From an uncultured Christensenellaceae bacterium (GTDB taxonomy: Bacteria; Bacillota; Clostridia; Christensenellales; Borkfalkiaceae), in the NCBI GenBank assembly GCA_910588685.1, contig CAJUPX010000006.1:1-64000 (forward strand): a DNA stretch of 64,000 nucleotides. Reading direction: 5' to 3'. Shown in pieces: positions 59,101 through 64,000 of this stretch. The notes beneath the pieces are model-generated. The model ran no database searches. It had not been told where the DNA came from and saw only the letters and a program-made list of their open reading frames with translations. Every line of letters starts with the position of its first letter. Position 1 is the stretch's first letter. The translations under genes and the position numbers were made by a program.

Positions 59101-60889
59101 CCAAGCCGAACGCATTATTGGGTTGATTATTGGGGTTGGTAGCTTTGAGCTTGAAATCTACCACAACGTTTCTTGAAGCTTTTATTTCGTCGGAAAGGTT
59201 TAAGGTTGCCGCGGGAACGGTATTGCCGTTTCCCCACTGCCAGAAACCGTGGCCTTTATTACCTTCGATTGCGATACTGCCGTCGTTAACGGTAATGCAG
59301 TCCTCAAGCGGTATCTTATCCGACTTATTAGGGTCGTATACGGTGGGATTTGCATAATCGCCGTATTTTAACGTTATTTCAGACGTAGGCTCGCCGTCCA
59401 CCTGTACGACAGCGGAGCAGTATCCGTTTGTTTTGCCGAGAATACTAAGCGTATACAGTCCGGGAACGAAATTACCGGAAAACGCGTACGTACCGTCCGC
59501 ATTTTTAGTTAACTCAACCTCATAACGGGTGTCGCCCGCAATAAGCAAGCCCTTTGCGCCGTCTGCAAGCGTTACCTTATTGCCGTCTTTACCAAGCACG
59601 GTGAGCGTTGCGTTGCAGCTCTGTGCGGCAGCCGTGTAATTTGCGTCTATCTGAATACCGGTAATAGTATAATCGGAGCCGGCGCCCGTAAACTTTATAT
59701 CGGTTTTGTCGTTTTCGGGGCAGGCAAGCGACCTGAACGCAACCCAGTTACCGTCTTTCTTTGCAAAGAACGTAATTGTATTGCCTGTGCGTACCGCACG
59801 GATATCCGCTCCGTTTTCGCTGTAAATAGCCGCTTCAAGCCATTTGAGCGTTGCCGCGTCGTCCGCCTTATACGTGTCGTTTCCGAGCTTGCTGCCGAGA
59901 ACGTGCTGTAATTTTATACCGTCGGTTTCACCCTCGGTATCCCAGATGCTCAGCGCCGTGCCCTTGTAGGATTCGGTCATAACAATACCGAACGCGTTAT
60001 TAGGTTGATTATTAGGTTTTTTTGCTTTTAACTTAAATTCAAGCTTAACATTATTGCTGTTCTTTATATCGTCGGAAAGATTAAGCGTAATCCCTGCAAC
60101 GGGTTCGTTCCACTGCCAAAAACCGTCCACGCTCGAGGTGTTTATAGCAAGATAACGGTCGGTGTCGTTCATATGCGTAAGGTCTACGTAATAAGACTGC
60201 GACGTTGCGATTGCATAATTGAACTGCAACACTATTTCTTTTTCGCCGGCTTCCATCTTAACAGTATCGGAATATCTGTATTCTTCGTCCGCAGTTAAAA
60301 CGGTGACGGTATAGTTGCCGGAAACAATTTTCTTTATAGTAAGTACGCCGTTGCCGCCTTTTTCTACTGTGTAGTCCGTACCCTCAACCAAGTCGGCTCC
60401 GTTCTGGCTGATTGTTACCGTTACGCCGTCAACAGAATCTATCGGAGTATTAGCGCCGTCTTTGCGCAATACGAGCTTTAAACGCTGGTCAACGTAAGTT
60501 ACAAGCTGATAACTACAGTCGGGGCATTTACCCTCAGCATTCGGCGTGCCGTGAACAGCTTTTGTAGAAGCGTCTATTTCGCCGTCGTCGGGGCATTGCT
60601 TCCAGTGGTGGGTTACGGACGAACCCCATTCGGTGTAGCTGTGGTTATGGACTACAAGCTGATAGCCGCAGTCGGGGCATTTGCCCTCGGCGTTAGGCGT
60701 ACCGTGGTTTGCCACCGTGCCCTCGTCTTTTGTTCCGTCTTCGGGACATTCTTTCCAATGCTGTGTTTGGCTGGTTCCCCATTTTGAATATTCGTGCTCG
60801 TGCTTATTGCAGCCGTCGCAGCCCGCAGCAATACCGCAGGACAATGCAAGCACTGCAAAAGGAATTGTTAATTTGAATTTTTTATTCAT
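56192..60889 (-). CDS. Very large repeat-containing surface lipoprotein, probable glycan-binding scaffold
   Basis: The 1565-residue lipoprotein has a signal ending GIAAGC (Cys24). Two Cys/His modules follow (about 30-77 and 81-128; HEHEYSKWG, HWKEC, CPDCGYQ). Then four copies of a domain of about 170 residues occur near 245-415, 535-707, 1015-1195 and 1365-1555. Each has an LSD-x-IK stretch, NPNNQPNNAFG-like turn, RxGxxITF and a closing IKFxGxGSDYxI. This looks like a concanavalin-type beta-sandwich. Between copies are prealbumin-like strands (ELTKNxDGTYxxSG) and InlB-type strands (EDGYRLSSIVIGEGG). No catalytic residues are evident. AGGAGG precedes the start. In the operon it lies after the transporter genes and before the hydrolases, so polysaccharide capture is likely. 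Confidence 0.8.
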   Translation of the reverse strand: MNKKFKLTIPFAVLALSCGIAAGCDGCNKHEHEYSKWGTSQTQHWKECPEDGTKDEGTVANHGTPNAEGKCPDCGYQLVVHNHSYTEWGSSVTHHWKQCPDDGEIDASTKAVHGTPNAEGKCPDCSYQLVTYVDQRLKLVLRKDGANTPIDSVDGVTVTISQNGADLVEGTDYTVEKGGNGVLTIKKIVSGNYTVTVLTADEEYRYSDTVKMEAGEKEIVLQFNYAIATSQSYYVDLTHMNDTDRYLAINTSSVDGFWQWNEPVAGITLNLSDDIKNSNNVKLEFKLKAKKPNNQPNNAFGIVMTESYKGTALSIWDTEGETDGIKLQHVLGSKLGNDTYKADDAATLKWLEAAIYSENGADIRAVRTGNTITFFAKKDGNWVAFRSLACPENDKTDIKFTGAGSDYTITGIQIDANYTAAAQSCNATLTVLGKDGNKVTLADGAKGLLIAGDTRYEVELTKNADGTYAFSGNFVPGLYTLSILGKTNGYCSAVVQVDGEPTSEITLKYGDYANPTVYDPNKSDKIPLEDCITVNDGSIAIEGNKGHGFWQWGNGNTVPAATLNLSDEIKASRNVVVDFKLKATNPNNQPNNAFGLAMTEFHNGASLSFWDATKPEDGIVVHNLKGTWLGEDGWGDDKDGTLKWLETAIYGSGAYFRVERDGAEITFTARNGNEWVVIHTAECYEYADTMVKFMGIGSDYEISGIKVRVPKESDVSEFDVVANFAGDNSHGYKITVDPTVEEGDMATLVIETDNADLAWSYFPNAITVNGEQIDFSTVTVESLGANRVRYTLIIANIMENQNIVVAVAKGVKVDYNASVNNADAGSIICDMENYGKEYYWNDACTLTITAEDGYRLSSIVIGEGGNAQTVTEGWTKNGLVYTYTFTVTGDIKVNAVFEQTPEAALADVKINVVDKADEKVTLEENSKLVLNGDYHYELELTKNSDGTYSATGDVYVGEYVFSISGKHYGYGTATVTITEETTEITLKFGDIATVREEEINYDDHGMPYVNLNELVEVTDTDISINTAKIKGTKTDGFYRWNSSVPEASLTLSDQVKNATNVQLEFNLKVAGGNNDPNNAFGIALAGYKGVAVSLWNINDNKIDLHTLTGCKLGADGWGYADTYAAYGFVETLAESANGVNIRAIRNGASIKFFACNADGAWIKFFETSCAANAETDIKFLGMGSDYTVSEIKIALPQTALNVNAAVATEETGAIATDKQEYFVNEECTVTVTAAANYELKQLVIGDDTVTSGWTQNGNVYTYSFILAGDVNVVATLEKASVEVNLTITGEGLTDESVIKLTAKKDGTVTEFTKKEGVSQLIPGEYEVYVYGYKVTTLTVPADGGAVSAELEKTIAYGSSDEITVDDTAGTIAIKGNGAADRNGHRAISADLVLTEEQQNSENLTLTFNVKNTLQRRNGDDWAASRFGLQFGAGEIGFFVFLRTTNAADVVKLNPGSLDINPDSEKKWHGDDSSIKWINEAVYSADGLNVKVVRADGVIHIYAQNGTEWVQLDVDTQAAEAPSSGGDLTIGSTVKNDIKFLATGDDFTYSNIEVSTTVEGGSDVTE

Positions 60890-60906
60890 ACTTTCCTCCT
60901 AAAATA

Positions 60907-60926
60907 TTTAACGCTTTAAGCGTAAA
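60907..60926. repeat. Palindrome TTTAACGCTTTAAGCGTAAA before the large lipoprotein gene
   Basis: Arms ACGCTT/AAGCGT around one central base lie 18 bases upstream of the large lipoprotein start, close to its ribosome site. It cannot form a tight hairpin without losing central pairs and may be an operator. Confidence 0.4.
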
Positions 60927-60944
60927 ATCCTTTTTAATTATTAT

Positions 60945-62684
60945 TTATTTGATTACGTCGCCTGTAACCGGGTCAAAAACAAACAAGTCGTCGGCGGAAA
61001 ACTTTACCGCTATTTTGTCGCCTGCGTTTAACTTGTATCTTGCGTCGAGCTTGCCTATCATATTTGTTCCGCAGAACTCGAAATGTACGTTATAATCTCC
61101 GCCTAAAAGCTCGGCTAAGGCGGGCTCGGTTACGTAATAACCGTCGTACTTTTTACCTGCTTCAACCTTTTCGATTTCAATGCGCTCGGGGCGGATACCT
61201 ATAACCACCTTTTTGCCGCTTTCAACGCAGGAGCGCAACTGCTCTAATTTTTCCTTTGCTATCGTCTTTTCTTTAAGCCAAACCTCTTCCTCGCCTTCAT
61301 TCTTTTTCTTGGAGAGATTTTTAAAAAATTCGATAGTGCGGACTATAAAATTTTGCTTTTTAGCCGTTTTCGTTTTTGCCTTGGTTTCGCCCAAAATAGA
61401 TAAAACCTTTAAAATACTTTCCCTCGCCGATAAATCGAAGTTAGCATTTATCGCCTCGAATTCCTTGCACTTGTTCTCGTAAAAAGCCTTATACGCCCCT
61501 TTAAAATCTTTATCCGCGGGGATATTGAAGCCCCCGTAAGTAAACGCGTTTTTCTGTTTGTCGTACTCCATTTCAAACATATTCATAGACGGCGAACCGA
61601 TAAAACGCGCTACGAACAGGTTGACGGGGTGGTTGTAAATTTCTTCGGGTGTGCCTATTTGCTGAACAAAACCGCGGCTCATAACCACTATGCGCGTAGC
61701 CATTGTCATTGCTTCTATCTGGTCGTGCGTTACGTATATGGTGGTTGCGTTGATACGGTTGTGCAGTTTAACGATTTCGCTACGCATTGTAAGGCGCAGC
61801 TTGGCGTCGAGGTTGGAAAGCGGTTCGTCCATAAGGAATATGGGCACGTTTTTTATAATTGCTCTTCCGAGCGCGACGCGCTGCATCTGACCGCCGGAAA
61901 GCTCTTTGGGGATTTTATCGAGATAGGGTGTTAAATCGAGCTTTTCGGCAGTTTCGTACACTTTTGTTTTGATTTCGTAATGCGTAAGCTTTCTTGTAAC
62001 GATTTTTTCGGCGCCGTCTTCGTTTAAAACGTGGAATTTTTCGTTTAACTTAACGCCGCTTGCCTCTAACTTTGCCCTTTCTGCTTTTTCAAGCTCATCG
62101 AGCCGCGCTGTCAACCCGGACAAACCGGCATCAGGCGAGCCTAACAGCTTTACAAGCAATTTAGCCGAGCAATGCTCTATATCGAGGATAACAGCCATTT
62201 CTTCGGCAAGCGCGCCACCTTTCGCGCTCTTTGCGTGCTGCCCGAAAAGGTTTTTTATCTCGTCGAACTGATTTTTTTCAAACAAAGCTCTTATCTGGGC
62301 GCAGCTTAAAAGCGTTTGATTTACCACGGGCGCGGGATATGAGTTGATTGTGAGCGGAAACGCGATATTCTGGTACACGTTCATCTGCGGATACAGCGCG
62401 TAGCTCTGGAAAACTATCGCCATATGTCTGTCTTTGCACGGCTTGTAATTCAAAAGCTCGTCGCCGAGATAAACGTCGCCGTCGGTTATGTCTTCGAGTC
62501 CCGCAACCATTCTGAGAGTTGTGGATTTGCCGCAGCCCGAGGGTCCTACTATTACGATAAATTCGTTTTTCGCGATTTCGAGGTTGAAATCGTACACGGC
62601 TTTTTCGCCGTTGGGATATACCTTTACGAGGTGGCGCAAAGATAAGAAAGAATCTTTATTTGTTATATTTTCGGTTGTTTCCAT
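60945..62684 (-). CDS. Sugar ABC importer ATPase with two large insertions
   Basis: The 579-residue protein is a MsmX/MalK-type ATPase: Walker A GPSGCGKST (47-55), Q-loop Gln93, signature LSGGQMQRVALG (from 262), Walker B IFLMDEPLSNLD, switch YVTHDQIEAMTMA, and a TOBE region with VVIGIRPERIEI. The Q-loop to signature distance is 169 residues, against 52 in the starch-locus ATPase. About 117 charged, helical residues (near 115-232) are thus inserted in the helical subdomain. A second insert of about 100 residues (near 385-490), with a basic KKKNEGEEEVWLKEKT stretch, splits the TOBE region. Both ATPase halves remain intact. It follows the MalG-type permease by 3 bases and powers the rhamnoside importer. 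Confidence 0.9.
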   Translation of the reverse strand: METTENITNKDSFLSLRHLVKVYPNGEKAVYDFNLEIAKNEFIVIVGPSGCGKSTTLRMVAGLEDITDGDVYLGDELLNYKPCKDRHMAIVFQSYALYPQMNVYQNIAFPLTINSYPAPVVNQTLLSCAQIRALFEKNQFDEIKNLFGQHAKSAKGGALAEEMAVILDIEHCSAKLLVKLLGSPDAGLSGLTARLDELEKAERAKLEASGVKLNEKFHVLNEDGAEKIVTRKLTHYEIKTKVYETAEKLDLTPYLDKIPKELSGGQMQRVALGRAIIKNVPIFLMDEPLSNLDAKLRLTMRSEIVKLHNRINATTIYVTHDQIEAMTMATRIVVMSRGFVQQIGTPEEIYNHPVNLFVARFIGSPSMNMFEMEYDKQKNAFTYGGFNIPADKDFKGAYKAFYENKCKEFEAINANFDLSARESILKVLSILGETKAKTKTAKKQNFIVRTIEFFKNLSKKKNEGEEEVWLKEKTIAKEKLEQLRSCVESGKKVVIGIRPERIEIEKVEAGKKYDGYYVTEPALAELLGGDYNVHFEFCGTNMIGKLDARYKLNAGDKIAVKFSADDLFVFDPVTGDVIK

Positions 62685-62687
62685 AAT

Positions 62688-63614
62688 TTACCCCTTAACA
62701 CCGGTGGACGCAAGTCCCTCTATCATTTTGTTTTGCGTGAATAAGAAAATTATCAGTACGGGTATCAGCGAGAATACCGCAGTCGCCATAGACACGCCCT
62801 GCGCGCCCCAGGCAGAGCTTCCGCCGTAGCTTTCGGCAAGCGCAACGGTGATAGTTTGGATATACTGTCCCTCGCCCGCCATCAGTAGCTGCGGTCCCTG
62901 CAGATTGTTCCAGGACGCCGCAAACGTGAACAGGACGATTACCAGCATCGTTGATTTCGCAAGCGGGCAAACTATTTTTCTGAATATCGTAAAATGGCTT
63001 GCGCCGTCACTCTTTGCACTCTCTATGATTTCGACGGGTATCGTCTTGAAAAAGTTATGCATAAGTATTACGTTGAACACTCCGACGATACCGGGAATAG
63101 TCAACCAGAAATAGACGAGCGCATAAGTTGCGGCGGGAGAGCTTATGCCGAGCGTGCTTTTAACCGTTTGGAATATTACAAGACCTGGAGCGGTTGCTAT
63201 AACCGTAGGCGCAGCCATCCAGGCGAAAAGCGCTTTCATAAACACTTTTTTGCCTTTCCAGCGCAGAAACACCACTACGTACGCGACGACCAAATCGATT
63301 AATACCGTAAGAATAACGGTAACGCTGGTACTCCATAAGGAGTTAAACATCCATTTGGGCATATTGTCGAGTTGTCCCTCGCTGTTGATGAAAAAGCCCG
63401 CATAATGTTTCAGAGTCCACTGCCCCGGAGTGGGAAAAATCTTTTCGGGATGCATCTGCAAATCCAAATCGGATTTAAAAGACGTTCCAAGCATATAAAT
63501 TAAAGGGAAAATGAACAGAAGCGAAGCAAACGCCAGAACAATAAACGAAACAATTTTTTCGTTACGGGCAGTTATCTGCGATTTTGTAAGCCGCTTTTTT
63601 TGAACTGTCTTCAT
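62688..63614 (-). CDS. Carbohydrate ABC transporter permease, MalG/YtcP type
   Basis: The 308-residue permease has six hydrophobic segments and the coupling motif ESAKSDGASHFTIFRKIVCP. It ends with IEGLASTGVKG, as do MalG relatives. GAGGTGA precedes the start, which overlaps the preceding permease stop by four bases. It forms the membrane channel with that subunit. The adjacent rhamnosidase and rhamnose genes suggest a rhamnose-containing oligosaccharide. No binding protein is within the window. Confidence 0.92.
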   Translation of the reverse strand: MKTVQKKRLTKSQITARNEKIVSFIVLAFASLLFIFPLIYMLGTSFKSDLDLQMHPEKIFPTPGQWTLKHYAGFFINSEGQLDNMPKWMFNSLWSTSVTVILTVLIDLVVAYVVVFLRWKGKKVFMKALFAWMAAPTVIATAPGLVIFQTVKSTLGISSPAATYALVYFWLTIPGIVGVFNVILMHNFFKTIPVEIIESAKSDGASHFTIFRKIVCPLAKSTMLVIVLFTFAASWNNLQGPQLLMAGEGQYIQTITVALAESYGGSSAWGAQGVSMATAVFSLIPVLIIFLFTQNKMIEGLASTGVKG

Positions 63615-64000
63615 TCGCTCACCTCTTCTTTAAGTTTTAAGCTCTGCGCCTTTAACTCGGCAAACCTGGCATATGCAACGCTGTATTTATCGCCGCGCGG
63701 TCTGTCCGCCATTGCTTTACGCTGTAAAAATCCCAAAACCGCGGAAATCAAACCGAGCACCAGAGCCGCCGAACAGATAAAGCCCGTCAGTTTGGCATAA
63801 GTCAGTCCGCCCATCAGGTATTTTTGTATCCACATCATAGGGCTTACCAAAATATCCTGGTTTTCAATGGTGTTCAACACGTACGGCTGACCGTATAAGC
63901 TGAGCATTCCCACCACCGTACCGAACATCGTTAAAGAGAGCGTCGATTTCATAGCCGGGAGCGTGACGTGCAATATTTTGCGCCATCTTCCGCCGCCGTC
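63611..64000 (-). CDS. Carbohydrate ABC transporter permease, LplB/MalF type (5' part beyond window)
   Basis: Only the last 129 codons are present; the frame is open to the window edge. It begins inside the EAA coupling motif, read as DGGGRWRKILHVTLPAM, which is the form found in LplB/YteP-type permeases. Two further hydrophobic segments and a charged, partly helical C-terminal tail (about 45 residues, ending KLKEEVSE) follow. The tail is longer than usual. The start codon and probably the solute-binding protein gene lie beyond 64000. Confidence 0.88.
   Translation of the reverse strand, partial: DGGGRWRKILHVTLPAMKSTLSLTMFGTVVGMLSLYGQPYVLNTIENQDILVSPMMWIQKYLMGGLTYAKLTGFICSAALVLGLISAVLGFLQRKAMADRPRGDKYSVAYARFAELKAQSLKLKEEVSE

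Noticed and set aside
1..64000. CRISPR arrays, insertion sequences, prophage genes and tRNA genes
   Set aside because: No regularly spaced repeats, transposase or phage motifs, or tRNA-like cloverleaf sequences were recognised in the window by reading.

Overview
The window reads as a chromosomal segment of a low-to-mid G+C, Gram-positive-type anaerobe (Bacillota, Clostridia). The evidence is: AAGGAG/GGAGGT ribosome binding sites, TTGACA-17-TATAAT promoters, a long SRP RNA with an Alu domain of the Bacillus/Clostridium type, many lipobox lipoproteins, and carbohydrate ABC importers. The Cys/His modules on the lipoproteins and the glycan-degrading gene content suggest an uncultured gut Clostridia lineage (Christensenellales-like). 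That placement is inference. I see no phage, insertion sequence, CRISPR array, tRNA or 5S/16S/23S rRNA.

Region 1 (1-24 kb) is mixed housekeeping and surface functions. It holds a BspA-like leucine-rich-repeat lipoprotein, adenine deaminase with a purine permease, and a three-gene GT8/PlsC/CrtO-like membrane-lipid cassette behind a strong promoter with a palindromic operator. Next come a collagen-like/trypsin/PDZ lipoprotein, a small lipoprotein, and an OmpR-type two-component system. A radical-SAM/DUF4130 DNA-metabolism pair follows with an XRE regulator and an XRE remnant. Then come Mrp/NBP35, the divergent SRP RNA, a NatAB-type ABC exporter with an XRE gene carrying twin operators, an 812-residue TIR/DUF4062-like TPR protein, and a membrane-anchored transglutaminase-like surface protein.

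Region 2 (24-40.4 kb, all minus strand) is a starch/maltodextrin locus. In transcription order it encodes a starch-binding lipoprotein, an extracellular CBM41-GH13 amylase, an unknown secreted protein, a short LacI-family regulator, a cytosolic neopullulanase-type GH13, a maltodextrin-binding protein, MalF- and MalG-type permeases, an ATPase with a long C-terminal extension, and glycogen/maltodextrin phosphorylase. A repeated TTAACCGTTTAA palindrome with a central CG lies upstream of the two extracellular genes and is a good candidate operator for the LacI regulator.

Region 3 (40.4-64 kb, minus strand) begins in map order with a stand-alone GH43 gene. The rest is one uninterrupted run of genes for rhamnose-containing glycans: two permeases (the first cut by the window edge), an ATPase with two large insertions, a 1565-residue repeat lipoprotein, a related 310-residue lipoprotein, GH31, a six-hairpin-type enzyme, GH78 alpha-L-rhamnosidase, GH2, and then rhaB, rhaA, rhaD and fucO. 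Together these import a rhamnoside, trim it in the cytosol, and convert L-rhamnose through rhamnulose-1-phosphate to DHAP and 1,2-propanediol.

The observations I rate most worth following are: the insertion-bearing ATPase, the fourfold repeat of the 1565-residue lipoprotein, a Cys/His module shared by at least three lipoproteins, the TIR/DUF4062-like TPR protein, and the candidate LacI regulon.
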